64,000 bases of DNA from Methylobacterium sp. Leaf118 (GTDB taxonomy: Bacteria; Pseudomonadota; Alphaproteobacteria; Rhizobiales; Beijerinckiaceae). The stretch lies in contig NZ_CAKLBV010000006.1 of assembly GCF_920984675.1 (NCBI RefSeq), positions 62,001 to 126,000 on the forward strand. Direction: 5' to 3'. A program made the position numbers and the translations under genes. Positions 49,188 to 58,918 of the stretch are shown piece after piece. The notes under the pieces were generated by a model that saw only the letters and a program-made list of their open reading frames with translations, was not told the origin of the DNA and did no database searches. Numbering within the stretch: position 1 is the stretch's first letter; every line of letters begins with the position of its first letter.

Positions 49188-49757
49188 TCACGCGCCTCCG
49201 AACAGGTCCGGGTCGGTGCTCTCGTAATCCACCAGGCCGACGAAGGGGAGCTGCCGGAAGGCGTGGGCCGCATCCATGCCGTAGCCCACCACGAACACAT
49301 CCGGGCAGGGAAAGCCGACGAAGTCCGCGTCGATCGTCACGGCGCGCTTACCGGGCTTCTCCAACAGGACGGCGGTGAGCACCCGCCGGGCGCCGCGAGC
49401 CATGAGCAGGTCCTTGGCGAAGACGAGGGTGCGGCCCGATTCCAGGATGTCGTCGATCAGCAGCACGTCGCGTCCGCGCACCTCGCTCTGCACGTCGCGC
49501 AGGATCTCGACCTGTCCCGACGAGACCGTGGAGGTGCGGTAGCTCGACAGGTGCACGAACTCGACCTGGGGCGAGAGCCCGTTCCGGTGCAGCGCCCGCA
49601 GCAGGTCGGCCGCGAACATGAAGCTGCCCTTGAGCACCGCGACGACGAGGAGATTCTCGGGATTGGCGCCGACGATCTCGGCGGCGAGCTCGTCGTTGCG
49701 CCGGGCGATCGTCGATTCATCGAACAGGACGCGGACGCGTCGGGAGGCGGTGCTCAT
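49188..49757 (-). CDS. hpt: Hypoxanthine phosphoribosyltransferase
   Basis: A 189-residue purine salvage enzyme that converts hypoxanthine or guanine plus PRPP to IMP or GMP. Motifs are VVAVLKGSFMFAADLLRAL, the PRPP-binding VLLIDDILESGRTL, and DFVGFPCPDVFVVGYGMDAAHAFRQLPFVG. Start ATG 49757. It is a single gene between the CpdR-like receiver and the zinc-ribbon gene. Confidence 0.94.
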   Translation of the reverse strand: MSTASRRVRVLFDESTIARRNDELAAEIVGANPENLLVVAVLKGSFMFAADLLRALHRNGLSPQVEFVHLSSYRTSTVSSGQVEILRDVQSEVRGRDVLLIDDILESGRTLVFAKDLLMARGARRVLTAVLLEKPGKRAVTIDADFVGFPCPDVFVVGYGMDAAHAFRQLPFVGLVDYESTDPDLFGGA

Positions 49758-49823
49758 GCGTGTCGTGGGGCCCGGCAGTGCTTTCGCGAAGCAGCATATC
49801 ACGCGGCGCCCTCTCCGCCAGGG

Positions 49824-50618
49824 TCAGGGCGTCTCATCCGGACGCGGCGCCGCCTCGGAAGCGGGGGCGGTCGCGAAGCGCACTTCGACGCTGCGGCCCT
49901 GGGCCGGCGGGGCCGACAGGCTCGCGGTGAAGCGGGCCCGCTCCCCGGGTTCCAGGGCGGCCCGGGGGCCGGGGACGCTCCAGCGATAAAGGGGTTGGCC
50001 GTGCTCGTCCCGCAGCTCGACCTCGACCGGCGGCACCGTGACGCGCTCGCGGGCGACGCCGACGAGGTCGCCTTCGACCACGAGGCGGGCCGGGTTGGCG
50101 CCCTCGGCCGGCACCTGGAAGGCGGCCACGTCGACGAGGTCGATGCCGCGCAGATTCACCCCGAGGCCGATCCCGGAGAAGATCCCCGCGGTCTGCGGCA
50201 TGGCGCGGACCACGCTGGCGCGGCCGAGCAGCACCAGCGGGAGGAGCGCCGCGACGGCGAGGCCGGCGGCGAGGGCGGGCGGGAAGCGGCGCGCGGCCGG
50301 ACGCCCGGTCTTGGTGGTGGTCTCGCTGGTGGTCTTGCGCTTGCCCGTCCCGGCCCGTGGCCGGGGGGGAGGGGACTCGGCCGGCGGCTCCTCGGGGATC
50401 GGCCCCTGGGGCGCCTCAGGCGCGGGCTCGGCGGCAGGGCCGGCGAAGGGGTCGGCCTCGGCCTCCGCCATCTCGTCGAAGCGGCCGGCGGCCACGTCGT
50501 TGGGCGAGATGAACCAGGTTTCGCGGCAGGCCGCGCAGCGCACGGAGCGGCCGGACGCGCCGACCCGCTCGGCATCGATGCGGTACTCGCTGGCGCAGGC
50601 CGGGCAGACGATCAGCAT
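49824..50618 (-). CDS. MJ0042-type zinc-ribbon membrane protein
   Basis: A 264-residue protein. The N-terminus has an MJ0042-type zinc ribbon (CPACASEYRIDAERV and CAACRETW: two CxxC pairs) and a Pro/Glu-rich low-complexity linker. A membrane helix (ALAAGLAVAALLPLVLLGRA) lies near 140-160, and the C-terminus is a beta-rich DUF3426-like domain (LVVEGDLVGVARERVTVPPVEVELRDEHGQPLYRW). Such genes often sit beside ftsEX in rhizobia, as here, on the opposite strand; the role is unknown. Location is inner membrane with the ribbon in the cytosol and the C-terminus outside. Confidence 0.75.
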   Translation of the reverse strand: MLIVCPACASEYRIDAERVGASGRSVRCAACRETWFISPNDVAAGRFDEMAEAEADPFAGPAAEPAPEAPQGPIPEEPPAESPPPRPRAGTGKRKTTSETTTKTGRPAARRFPPALAAGLAVAALLPLVLLGRASVVRAMPQTAGIFSGIGLGVNLRGIDLVDVAAFQVPAEGANPARLVVEGDLVGVARERVTVPPVEVELRDEHGQPLYRWSVPGPRAALEPGERARFTASLSAPPAQGRSVEVRFATAPASEAAPRPDETP

Positions 50619-50694
50619 GGGGATACGGCGCCGAGTCCGGGGCGGCGGGTTGCCGCGCGCTCGAAAAGGACACAAACGTTCTCCCCCAGGAGGG

Positions 50695-50709
50695 TTAACC
50701 GGTCGTGAA
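50695..50709. promoter_or_regulatory. CtrA-like site (TTAA-N7-TGAA) before ftsE
   Basis: TTAACCGGTCGTGAA matches TTAA-N7-TTAA at seven of eight positions and lies about 65-80 bp before the TTG of ftsE. Cell-division genes are classical CtrA targets in alphaproteobacteria. The site lies in the shared region with the divergent zinc-ribbon gene. Confidence 0.4.
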
Positions 50710-50772
50710 GCCGGGACCCCGTGTCGTCGGCCCCCGGTGTCGGCCCTTTAGCCTTGGTGGAGCGAGCGAGCC

Positions 50773-51483
50773 TTGTCGGCCGGGAAGAACACGGGCAGCC
50801 TGCTGTCCGGCGCGGAGGAGCCTGTCGTCCGGTTCGAGAGTGTCGGCATGCGCTACGGGCTCGGCCCGGAGATCCTGTCCGATCTGAGCTTCGAGATCGC
50901 GCCTCACTCCTTCCAGTTCCTCACCGGCCCGTCGGGGGCGGGCAAGACCACCTTGCTGCGCCTGATCCTGCTCTCGGTGCGGCCGACGCGCGGCCTCGTC
51001 TCGGTGTTCGGCGAGGAGGTGAGCGACATCTCGAACAACGCGCTGACGGCCCTGCGCCGCCGCATGGGTGTCGTGTTCCAGGATTTCCGCCTGCTCGACC
51101 ATCTCACCACCTACGAGAACGTGGCGCTGCCGCTGCGCGTGCAGGAGCGGGCCGAGACGAGCTACCGGGCGGAGGTCGTGGAATTGCTGCGCTGGGTCGG
51201 CCTCGGCGAGCGGATGCATGTCCTGCCGCCGCTCCTGTCGGGCGGCGAGAAGCAGCGGGCGGCCATCGCCCGCGCCCTGATCGCCCGGCCCGAGCTGCTG
51301 CTCGCCGACGAGCCCACCGGCAACGTCGATCCGAGCCTCGCCCGGCGCCTGCTGCGCCTGTTCATGGAGCTGAACCGGCTCGGAACCTCGGTGCTGATCG
51401 CCACGCACGATTACGGCCTGATGGACCTCGTCGATGCCCGCCGGATGGTGCTCGGCGAGGGCCGCCTGCGGATCGAGACCTGA
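50773..51483 (+). CDS. ftsE: Cell-division ATPase FtsE
   Basis: A 236-residue ABC ATPase that drives the FtsEX complex, controlling septal peptidoglycan hydrolases. The domain has Walker A GPSGAGKTT, the Q loop VFQDFRLL, signature LSGGEKQR and Walker B LLLADEPTGNVD. A TTG start at 50773 gives a short N-terminal extension; an ATG at residue 25-26 (50848) lies after the conserved start of the domain, so the TTG is preferred. Its stop overlaps the ftsX start (TGATG). Confidence 0.93.
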   Translation: MSAGKNTGSLLSGAEEPVVRFESVGMRYGLGPEILSDLSFEIAPHSFQFLTGPSGAGKTTLLRLILLSVRPTRGLVSVFGEEVSDISNNALTALRRRMGVVFQDFRLLDHLTTYENVALPLRVQERAETSYRAEVVELLRWVGLGERMHVLPPLLSGGEKQRAAIARALIARPELLLADEPTGNVDPSLARRLLRLFMELNRLGTSVLIATHDYGLMDLVDARRMVLGEGRLRIET

Positions 51484-52451
51484 TGAACGAGGCCCGCCCC
51501 CCCGCGCCCGCCCGGCGGCCCCCGCAGGCGCAGGCCGAGCCCGCGCTGCCGGCCAACCTGCGGCGCAACGCCCCCCTGGTGCCGACGGATTCGGCGGCGA
51601 GCCGGGCGCTCGCTGCCGTCATCGCCATCCTCACCTTCCTGGCCGCTCTCTGCGCCGGGGCGGCGGAGATCGCCGTCTCCAGCGCCGGACAGTGGCAGGG
51701 CAGCGTCTCCCGCGAGGTGACGGTGCAGGTCCGCCCCGGCGCCGGCCGCGACATCGAGGCCGACGTGCGGCGGGCGGAGGATCTGGCCCGTGCCGCGCCG
51801 GGCATCGTCGGCGCCCGCATCTTCAGCAAGGGCGAATCGGAGCAGCTTCTGGAGCCCTGGCTCGGTACGGGCCTCGACCTGTCGGACCTGCCCGTGCCGC
51901 GGCTGATCGCCCTGACCCTCTCGCCCGATGCCCGTCCGGACCTCTCCGCCTTGCGGGCCAAGCTGTCCGAGGCGCTGCCGGGCATCGCGAGCCTCGACGA
52001 CCATGCCCTGTGGCTCCAACGCCTGTCCGTGATGGCCAACACGCTGGCCGGCATCGGCATCGGCGTCGTGCTCTTGGTGCTGTTCGCCGCGGGGCTCGCC
52101 GTGGTCTTCGCCACCCGCGGCGCCATGGCGGGCAACCGCGAGGTCGTCGAGGTGCTCCACTTCGTCGGCGCCGACGACGACTACATCGCCAAGGCGTTCC
52201 AGAGCCGCTTCTTCCGGCTGGGCTTGCGCGGGGGCGCGCTCGGTTCGGGGGCGGCGCTCCTCGTCTGCGCCGTCGCCGGCCTGCTGGCCCGGGCCTGGCG
52301 CACCGGCCCCGCCGGCGAGGAGATCGCGGCCTTGTTCGGCACGTTCCAGATCGGCTGGCAGGGCTACGCCGTCATCCTGTTCATCGGCGTCATCGCCTCG
52401 CTCGTCACCGGGCTGGTCTCGCGCGTGACCGTGCGCCGCTATCTGCGCTGA
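51483..52451 (+). CDS. ftsX: Cell-division permease FtsX
   Basis: A 322-residue four-helix membrane partner of FtsE. A cytosolic N-terminus precedes a first helix (LAAVIAILTFLAALCAGAAEIAV). A periplasmic domain with DLSDLPVPRLIALTLSPDARPDL follows, then three C-terminal helices (VMANTLAGIGIGVVLLVLFAAGLAVVF, GALLVCAVAGLLA-type, and GYAVILFIGVIASLVTGLVSRV). The ATG overlaps ftsE. It transmits ATP hydrolysis to periplasmic hydrolase activators. Confidence 0.9.
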   Translation: MNEARPPAPARRPPQAQAEPALPANLRRNAPLVPTDSAASRALAAVIAILTFLAALCAGAAEIAVSSAGQWQGSVSREVTVQVRPGAGRDIEADVRRAEDLARAAPGIVGARIFSKGESEQLLEPWLGTGLDLSDLPVPRLIALTLSPDARPDLSALRAKLSEALPGIASLDDHALWLQRLSVMANTLAGIGIGVVLLVLFAAGLAVVFATRGAMAGNREVVEVLHFVGADDDYIAKAFQSRFFRLGLRGGALGSGAALLVCAVAGLLARAWRTGPAGEEIAALFGTFQIGWQGYAVILFIGVIASLVTGLVSRVTVRRYLR

Positions 52452-52490
52452 GGCCGCCATCCCCGCTGTTCACGGCGCGGCGGCGCGACG

Positions 52491-52505
52491 TTAACCTTTC
52501 GTCAA
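52491..52505. promoter_or_regulatory. CtrA-like site (TTAA-N7-TCAA) before the DUF218 gene
   Basis: TTAACCTTTCGTCAA matches TTAA-N7-TTAA at seven of eight positions and lies about 60 bp before the DUF218 start, in the gap after ftsX. Same type as the site before ftsE. Confidence 0.35.
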
Positions 52506-52564
52506 GCATTGCGGACGGAGATTCCGCCTCCATGATACCGCAATGAGCCGTTGTCCTGTCTGCC

Positions 52565-53374
52565 ATGTCCGCGCGCACGCCTCGCCCGATTCCGGCCGGC
52601 GGCACCACCCTGATCCCGGTGGACGCGTTCGGCTGGTCCTGGACGGGCTTCTCGGCGGCCGCCGCGCGGATGGGTGAGGCGCGCCCGGGCCGGAGTTGGG
52701 GGCGTCTGGCGCTGCGGCTCGCGGTCGCCCTCGGCCTCGTCGCGGCCCTGGCGCTGGCCGTTGGATTTTTCGCCTTCATCACGGTGATCGAGCGGGCGGA
52801 GCGCAGCGCGGTCGGGCGGGCCGACGGGATCGTCGCCCTGACCGGCGGGGCGCAGCGCGTCGGCGACGCGATCGACCTCCTGGCGAGCGGCCACGGCCGG
52901 CGGCTCCTGATCTCCGGCGTCAACGAGCGCACGAGCCGCGACGAGATCGTGCGCCTGAACCCGAACCAGCAGCACTGGATCGATTGCTGCGTCGATCTCG
53001 ATTACCGGGCGCGCAACACCATCGGCAACGCCATCGAGACCCGGCGATGGATGCAGCGCCACCGCTTCGGCAGCATCGCCGTCGTGACCTCGAACTACCA
53101 CATGCCGCGCACGCTGGTGGAGCTGCGCCATGCCCTCGGCGACGACAAGACCGTCATCCCCTATCCGGTCGTGGCCGACGGGTCCGACCTCTCCCGCTGG
53201 TGGGCCGACCCGTCCGCGGCGCGGCTGCTCGGGGCCGAGTATCTCAAGTTCCTCGTGGCCTGGCTGCGCACCCGGATCGAGTCCGATCCGGAGCAGTCGC
53301 ATTTCGCCGTGCTGATCGGCCGCCGCAAGCCCGTGAAGGTCGTGGCCGAGCACCTGATGCGCGAGATGAACTGA
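52565..53374 (+). CDS. YdcF/DUF218 family membrane protein
   Basis: A 269-residue DUF218 (YdcF-like) protein with one N-terminal membrane helix (LALRLAVALGLVAALALAVGFFAF). The domain then reads ADGIVALTGGAQRVGDAIDLL, GRRLLISGVNERTSRDEIV and VVTSNYHMPRTLVELRHAL. DUF218 proteins are proposed to bind or process envelope precursors and in alphaproteobacteria recur next to ftsEX, as here. The function is not established. Confidence 0.85.
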   Translation: MSARTPRPIPAGGTTLIPVDAFGWSWTGFSAAAARMGEARPGRSWGRLALRLAVALGLVAALALAVGFFAFITVIERAERSAVGRADGIVALTGGAQRVGDAIDLLASGHGRRLLISGVNERTSRDEIVRLNPNQQHWIDCCVDLDYRARNTIGNAIETRRWMQRHRFGSIAVVTSNYHMPRTLVELRHALGDDKTVIPYPVVADGSDLSRWWADPSAARLLGAEYLKFLVAWLRTRIESDPEQSHFAVLIGRRKPVKVVAEHLMREMN

Positions 53375-53381
53375 GCCCGGC

Positions 53382-54998
53382 TCAGCCCGCGGCCCGCACG
53401 ATCGCCTCGATGTTGCGCTCGGCCAGCGCCGAGATCGTCAGCGAGGGATTCACGGCCCCGGTCGAGCCCGGCACGAGCGCGCCGTCCATCACGTAGAGCC
53501 CCGAATAGCCCTTCACCCGGCCGTAGGCGTCGGTCGCCTTGCCGATCACCGCGCCGCCGAGCGGGTGAGCGGTGAAGTTCAGGCCCGCGACGCTGTCGAA
53601 GAACGGTCCGGCGCCGGGCAGCGTGCGGGAGGCGTCGGCGATCTTCGCGTTCATCCGCCGGCAGACCTCGAGGGCGTCGGCATTGCCGTTGGCCGCCCAG
53701 TCGAGGGTGACGGATTTCGACTCGGGCTGGTAGACGAACCGGCCGCGATGGGTCTGGTCGAAGACCATGCCCAGGGACGGGATCAGGCTGATGTTCAGCG
53801 GGATGCCCGGGACGTACCAGTTCTCCAGGGTGGTCGGCAGGCCGAGGCTGGCATCGTGGATGCGCGACGCGCTCGGCGTGCCGTTGGTGATGCCGGTGAC
53901 CCGGCTGAGGCTGCGCAGGACCAGCACGTCGCCGTTGGTGCCCCAGCCCGCGCCGACATGCTCGTTCAGGTTCGGCAGCGTCTTCTCGGCCTGCGCCTTC
54001 ACCAGCAGGCTCGCGGTGCCGATGGAGCCGGCGGCCAGGAACAGGCGGTCGCAGGCGATGGTCGTGACCCCGAGTGAGCGGCCGGTGGGATCGCGCAGCT
54101 GGCCCTCGACGACGTAGCGCCCGCCTTCGCGGCCGATGCTCAGGACCTCGAACCCGGCATGGATCCGGGCCGAGCCCGTGGCTTCGGCCTGTTTGAGGTA
54201 GTTCTGGTTGAGGTCGAACTTGGCGCCGTTGGCGTTGCCGTGGTTGGAGCGTCCCGCCGTGGCCGAGGCGCGCGAGCGCAGCCCGATCTCGGAGCGCACC
54301 ACGTTCCAGTCGAAGATCGAGTCCGACGCCTGCGGCCGGTAGCCGGCCGCCGCCACCTGCCGGTCCCATTCGCGCGAATGTCCGAAGGCCTGCGATCCGT
54401 AGACGTCGGCGGGCATCGGGGTGAGGTTCAGCATCCGCCGCACCCGTGGATAGTAGATCCGGTCCAGTTCGTCGTAGGCGACGAGGCCGCCGAACAGGGC
54501 GTCGAAATAGGCCCGCTCGGGCTGGATCATGCAGCCGGTGAACACCACCGAGCCGCCGCCGACGCAGGCGGCGCGCCACGCCGTCATGGTGTCGTAGACC
54601 GTGGCATCGACCACGCCGCCGAAGGCGTCGAAGACGGCCGTGTTGCCGGCCAGCATGCGCGCGCTCTTCCGGAACCAGAAGGCGCGCCCGTCCGGGAGGG
54701 TGTCGCTGGCGAAGATGTCCCGCCACGGGTCGCGCGGCCAGCGGAAGCCGCGCTCGACGATCGTCACGCGCTGTCCGGCCTCGGCGAGCCGCAGGGCCGT
54801 GATCGCGCCGCCGAAGCCGGAGCCGATCACGAGGTTCGGGGTGTAGCTCGGCGGTTTGACGAGATCGCGGAAGAGTTCGGGCACGAGGAGGCGGGCGAGG
54901 CCGGGCAGGAAGGCCTGCGCCTCCTCGGCCCCGAGCATGCCGCCCGCGGCCGCGCCGCCCAGTGCCAGCAATGCCTGCCTGCGTGTCGGTCTCGTCAT
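53382..54998 (-). CDS. GMC-type FAD oxidoreductase with Tat signal (cholesterol-oxidase-like)
   Basis: A 538-residue flavoprotein. It starts with a twin-arginine signal (TRRQALLALGGAAAGG) and has the FAD motif LVIGSGFGGAITALRLAEAG, GSVVFTGCMIQ, and the conserved C-terminal HPLGGAVIGKAT and NPSLTISALAERN segments. It is similar to the class I cholesterol-oxidase/GMC family that oxidises alcohol groups of sterols, sugars or aliphatic alcohols. The substrate is not predictable; export by Tat puts it in the periplasm. It converges on the DUF218 gene (7 bp). Confidence 0.88.
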   Translation of the reverse strand: MTRPTRRQALLALGGAAAGGMLGAEEAQAFLPGLARLLVPELFRDLVKPPSYTPNLVIGSGFGGAITALRLAEAGQRVTIVERGFRWPRDPWRDIFASDTLPDGRAFWFRKSARMLAGNTAVFDAFGGVVDATVYDTMTAWRAACVGGGSVVFTGCMIQPERAYFDALFGGLVAYDELDRIYYPRVRRMLNLTPMPADVYGSQAFGHSREWDRQVAAAGYRPQASDSIFDWNVVRSEIGLRSRASATAGRSNHGNANGAKFDLNQNYLKQAEATGSARIHAGFEVLSIGREGGRYVVEGQLRDPTGRSLGVTTIACDRLFLAAGSIGTASLLVKAQAEKTLPNLNEHVGAGWGTNGDVLVLRSLSRVTGITNGTPSASRIHDASLGLPTTLENWYVPGIPLNISLIPSLGMVFDQTHRGRFVYQPESKSVTLDWAANGNADALEVCRRMNAKIADASRTLPGAGPFFDSVAGLNFTAHPLGGAVIGKATDAYGRVKGYSGLYVMDGALVPGSTGAVNPSLTISALAERNIEAIVRAAG

Positions 54999-55030
54999 CT
55001 GCGGCCGCCCCGATTATCAGTCCAAGGCAC

Positions 55031-55046
55031 CCTAACTTTTGTTAGG
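55031..55046. promoter_or_regulatory. Palindrome CCTAAC-TTTT-GTTAGG
   Basis: A 6-bp perfect inverted repeat with TTTT between lies 33 bp upstream of the GMC oxidoreductase start on the minus strand. It could be an operator or a leader hairpin for that gene. Confidence 0.4.
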
Positions 55047-55152
55047 ATCGGCGACAATGGGTAGACAACCGTAGAGGGAAAAACAGAAGATCCTTAACGG
55101 GATCGGGGGGCCTTGCCGACTCCGCCCGCATCCGGGCTCGGCCCGCGCCGGG

Positions 55153-55533
55153 TCACGTCAGGAGCCACAACGAGTCCAGGGCCGCGAGGACCGCGCCGAA
55201 GGCCACCGGCTTCTCCAGCCGCTTCAGGTCCCCGTAGGCGCGCGGCAGGGCGTTCCAGTCGTACCCCGTGACGAGGAGCACCGGCACGCCGCGTTCGATC
55301 AGGAAATCCGCGAGGGCGTCGGCGCGCTCGCCCTTCAGGTTCATGTCGATGATCGCCGCGTCGAGGTTCGCTTCCGTCCGGACAAGGTCTAGGGCGGCCT
55401 GGACATTGCCGACGGGACCGATCACGGCCGCACCGGCCTGCCGTAAGCCGCGGCTCAACTCGTCGGCCCAGAAGTAATCATCCTCGACCACCATCACGCG
55501 ACGGTCGCATACGACGCTCTCGGGCACCGCCAC
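55153..55533 (-). CDS. Single-domain response regulator
   Basis: A 126-residue receiver domain: [22 protein letters not shown], phospho-acceptor Asp in [31 protein letters not shown] and the terminal Lys in [13 protein letters not shown]. This type, with DMNL and an E-K-P ending, is common in methylobacteria as orphan receivers. No kinase is adjacent. Confidence 0.85.
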   Translation of the reverse strand: MAVPESVVCDRRVMVVEDDYFWADELSRGLRQAGAAVIGPVGNVQAALDLVRTEANLDAAIIDMNLKGERADALADFLIERGVPVLLVTGYDWNALPRAYGDLKRLEKPVAFGAVLAALDSLWLLT

Positions 55534-55717
55534 TTCTCCGGAAACGTTGAAGCTGAAGCCTGGGACGATGTCCCGCCCGGGAAACCTCTACTTGGTCCGG
55601 CGCTCCGAGAGAACAGCGGCGCTTCGTCCACGGGGGACGGGCCCCCCATGTGCGGGGGGATCTGGCCAAGGCCGCCCACATCGGGCACAGGATCCGCACC
55701 TGATCCCCTGTGCCAGC

Positions 55718-56878
55718 ATGTCCGTGCCCGCCCCTCCTGCGCTCGAAGAGTTCCGCCGCGTCGTCGTCAAGGTCGGGTCGGCGCTGCTGGTCGATCGGGC
55801 CCGGGGGCGGCTGCGCCACGCCTGGCTCGCCGCGCTCGCCGAGGACATCGCCGATCTCCACGCCCGCGGCGTTGACGTGCTCGTGGTGTCCTCCGGCGCC
55901 GTGGCGCTCGGGCGCACGGTGCTCGGCCTGCCGCCGGGGGCGCTGCGGCTGGAGGAGAGCCAGGCCGCCGCGGCCGTCGGGCAGATCGCTCTGGCTCGCC
56001 ATTGGACCGAGGTGCTCGGCCATCACGGCATCGTCGCCGGGCAGGTGCTCGTCACCCCGAAGGACACCGAGGAGCGCCGCCGCTACCTCAACGCCCGGGC
56101 GACGGTGCAGAAGCTGCTCGAGGTGCGCGCCGTGCCCGTCGTCAACGAGAACGACACGGTCGCGACCGTCGAGATCCGCTACGGCGACAATGACCGGCTC
56201 GCCGCCCGGGTCGCCACCATGATCGGCGCCGACGTGCTGGTGCTGTTCTCCGACATCGACGGGCTCTACACCGCCCCGCCCCATTCCGATCCGACCGCCC
56301 GGCACTTGGCCGTGATCGAGCGGGTCACGCCCGAGATCGAGGCGATGGCGGGCGGCCCGGCCTCCGAATTGTCCCGGGGCGGCATGCGCACCAAGGTCGA
56401 GGCCGCCAAGATCGCGGCCGGTGGCGGCACCCACATGATCATCGCCGACGGGCGCGGCAAGAATCCCCTGCGCGCCATCCGCGAGGGCGGGCGGTGCACG
56501 TGGTTCCTGTCGGGCTCGACCCCGACCGCTGCCCGGAAGACTTGGATCGCCGGCTCGCTGGAACCCTGCGGCACCCTCGTGGTCGATGCCGGCGCGGCCC
56601 GTGCCCTGCAGGGCGGGGCCAGCCTGCTTCCGGTGGGCGTCACCGCCGTCGAGGGGCAGTTCTCCAAGGGCGACGCGGTGCTGATCCGGGACCCCGACGG
56701 GCGCGTCCTCGGCCGCGGGCTCGTGGCCTATGACAGCGGCGAGGCCGCCGGGGTGATCGGGCGCTCCAGCCGCGAGATCGCTGCCGGCGGCACGCCGCCG
56801 AGCCGCACGGAGATGATTCATCGCGACGACCTCGCCATGGTCGGCGCCTGGCAAAATAATGCCGCAATTCAGACCTGA
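55718..56878 (+). CDS. proB: Glutamate 5-kinase
   Basis: A 386-residue first enzyme of proline biosynthesis, making glutamyl 5-phosphate from glutamate. The amino-acid kinase domain has [32 protein letters not shown] and [10 protein letters not shown]; the C-terminal PUA domain (about 280-370) is present. The ATG at 55718 begins the conserved region. It precedes proA by 88 bp, so the two form an operon with nadD and rsfS. Confidence 0.95.
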   Translation: MSVPAPPALEEFRRVVVKVGSALLVDRARGRLRHAWLAALAEDIADLHARGVDVLVVSSGAVALGRTVLGLPPGALRLEESQAAAAVGQIALARHWTEVLGHHGIVAGQVLVTPKDTEERRRYLNARATVQKLLEVRAVPVVNENDTVATVEIRYGDNDRLAARVATMIGADVLVLFSDIDGLYTAPPHSDPTARHLAVIERVTPEIEAMAGGPASELSRGGMRTKVEAAKIAAGGGTHMIIADGRGKNPLRAIREGGRCTWFLSGSTPTAARKTWIAGSLEPCGTLVVDAGAARALQGGASLLPVGVTAVEGQFSKGDAVLIRDPDGRVLGRGLVAYDSGEAAGVIGRSSREIAAGGTPPSRTEMIHRDDLAMVGAWQNNAAIQT

Positions 56879-56966
56879 GACCTGTTCAACCCGGGATCTC
56901 ACGTGCGAGAGGGCGGGGCGAGCCCCATATGACACCGAACGAACACCCATTAGAGGAAGCGGGAAA

Positions 56967-58265
56967 GTGCCTGTCCTGAACCTCAAGTCCGATTTCGCGG
57001 ATGCCGACGACCTCGCTGACCAGATGGCCGAGATCGGCCGTCGGGCCCGCGCCGCCAGCCGCGGCATCGCCCTCGCCTCCGCCCAGGCGAAGGACATCGC
57101 GCTGCGCGCCGTGGCCGAGAGCATCCGCGCCGCCGCGCCGACGATCCTGCGCGAGAATGCCCGTGACGTCGCCGCGGCGACGGCCGCCGGGCAGAGCACG
57201 GCGATCATCGACCGCCTGACCCTCGACGAGGGCCGCGTCGCCGCCATCGCCGAGGCCGTCGAGAAGGTCGCCGCGCTCCCCGATCCGGTCGGACGCCAGC
57301 TCGCCGCCTTCGAGCGGCCGAACGGATTGCTGATCGAGCGCATTTCGGTGCCCCTCGGCGTCGTCGGCGTGATCTTCGAGAGCCGCCCGAACGTGACCGC
57401 CGATGCCGGCGCGCTCTGCCTCAAGGCCGGCAATGCCGCGATCCTGCGGGCGGGCTCGGATTCGCACCGCACCGCCACCGCCATCGCCGCGGCGATGAGC
57501 GAGGGGCTCGCCCGCACCGGCCTGCCCGCGGACGCGATCCAGCTCGTGCCGACGCGCGACCGCGCGGCGGTGGGCCTGATGCTGACGGGGCTGAACGGCT
57601 GCGTCGACGTGATCGTACCCCGCGGCGGGCGCAGCTTGGTCGAGCGGGTCCAGTCGGAGGCCAAGGTGCCGGTCTTCGCCCATCTCGACGGCATCTGCCA
57701 CGTCTACGTCGCGGCGGGTGCCGATCTCGGCATGGCCCGCACCGTGCTCCTCAACAGCAAGATGCGGCGCACCGGCATCTGCGGTGCCGCCGAGACCCTG
57801 CTGGTCGACCGGGCGGTCGCCGAGACCCACCTCAAGCCCCTGGTCGCGGCGCTGCTCGAATCCGGCTGCGCCGTGCGCGGCGACGAGGCGGTCCAGGCCG
57901 CCGATCCGCGGGTGACCTCCGCCACGGAGGCCGACTGGCGCACCGAGTATCTCGACGCGATCATCTCGGCCCGCCTCGTGGATGGGCTGGACGCGGCCAT
58001 CGCCCATATCGAGGCCAACGGCTCCCACCATACGGACGCGATCATCACCGACGACACCGAGGCCGCGACCCGGTTCCTCAACGAGGTCGATTCGGCCATC
58101 GTCGTCCACAACGCCTCGACCCAGTTCGCCGATGGCGGCGAGTTCGGCTTCGGCGCCGAAATCGGCATCGCCACGGGGCGGATGCATGCCCGCGGCCCGG
58201 TCGGCATTGAGCAGCTCACGACCTTCAAGTACCGCGTCCACGGCAGCGGCCAGACCCGGCCGTGA
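56967..58265 (+). CDS. proA: Glutamate-5-semialdehyde dehydrogenase
   Basis: A 432-residue NADPH-dependent reductase, second enzyme of proline biosynthesis. Motifs are [27 protein letters not shown] and the catalytic Cys in [14 protein letters not shown], plus [21 protein letters not shown] at the end. A GTG at 56967 preceded by GAGGAAG is the likely start. Order proB-proA-nadD-rsfS is conserved in rhizobia-type genomes. Confidence 0.95.
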   Translation: MPVLNLKSDFADADDLADQMAEIGRRARAASRGIALASAQAKDIALRAVAESIRAAAPTILRENARDVAAATAAGQSTAIIDRLTLDEGRVAAIAEAVEKVAALPDPVGRQLAAFERPNGLLIERISVPLGVVGVIFESRPNVTADAGALCLKAGNAAILRAGSDSHRTATAIAAAMSEGLARTGLPADAIQLVPTRDRAAVGLMLTGLNGCVDVIVPRGGRSLVERVQSEAKVPVFAHLDGICHVYVAAGADLGMARTVLLNSKMRRTGICGAAETLLVDRAVAETHLKPLVAALLESGCAVRGDEAVQAADPRVTSATEADWRTEYLDAIISARLVDGLDAAIAHIEANGSHHTDAIITDDTEAATRFLNEVDSAIVVHNASTQFADGGEFGFGAEIGIATGRMHARGPVGIEQLTTFKYRVHGSGQTRP

Positions 58266-58275
58266 CCCGTCCGGC

Positions 58276-58869
58276 GTGAATCACGGTCTGCCGCCGGCCG
58301 CGCCGGGCCTGCGGATCGGCCTCTACGGCGGCTCGTTCAACCCGGCCCATGCCGGCCATCTCCATGTCAGCCGCACCGCCCTGCGGCGGTTGCGGCTCGA
58401 CCGGATCTGGTGGCTCGTGACGCCGGGCAACCCGCTCAAGGACCCGGGCCAGCTGGCGCCGCTGGCGGAAAGGATGGCGCAGGCGCGCCGCGTGGCGCGG
58501 GATCCGCGCATCGCCGTGACCGGATTCGAGGCGACGACCGGCCGGCACTTCACCGTCGAGACGCTGACTTGGCTCTCCCTGCGGCGCCCGGCCTGCCACT
58601 TCGTCTGGATCATGGGCGCCGATTCGCTCGGCAACTTTCATCGCTGGCGGCGCTTCGCGGCGATCGCGGCCCTGATGCCGGTGGCGGTGATCGACCGGCC
58701 GGGCTATACGCTGACGGCCCCGAACGCCCGCGCCGCCCGGCGTTTCGCGGGCACCCGCCTGCCGGAACACGCGGCGTCGGCCCTCGCCATGCGTGCCCCG
58801 CCGGCTTGGGTCTATCTGCACGGGCCCCGGTCGGAACTGTCCTCCACTGCGATCCGTGCAGGGGGCTAG
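58276..58869 (+). CDS. nadD: Nicotinate-mononucleotide adenylyltransferase
   Basis: A 197-residue NAD biosynthesis enzyme that adenylates nicotinate mononucleotide. The nucleotidyltransferase motif is YGGSFNPAHAGH (HxGH), the substrate site WLVTPGNPLKD, and the end motif is LSSTAIRAGG. A GTG start at 58276 lies 10 bp after proA. The protein ends immediately after the SSTxIR motif, shorter than many homologues, but the active-site residues are kept. Confidence 0.92.
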   Translation: MNHGLPPAAPGLRIGLYGGSFNPAHAGHLHVSRTALRRLRLDRIWWLVTPGNPLKDPGQLAPLAERMAQARRVARDPRIAVTGFEATTGRHFTVETLTWLSLRRPACHFVWIMGADSLGNFHRWRRFAAIAALMPVAVIDRPGYTLTAPNARAARRFAGTRLPEHAASALAMRAPPAWVYLHGPRSELSSTAIRAGG

Positions 58870-58918
58870 GGCGTTCGGCCGACTTGAAAAGCGGTCAGAA
58901 AGCCGCCAATTTCGGCAC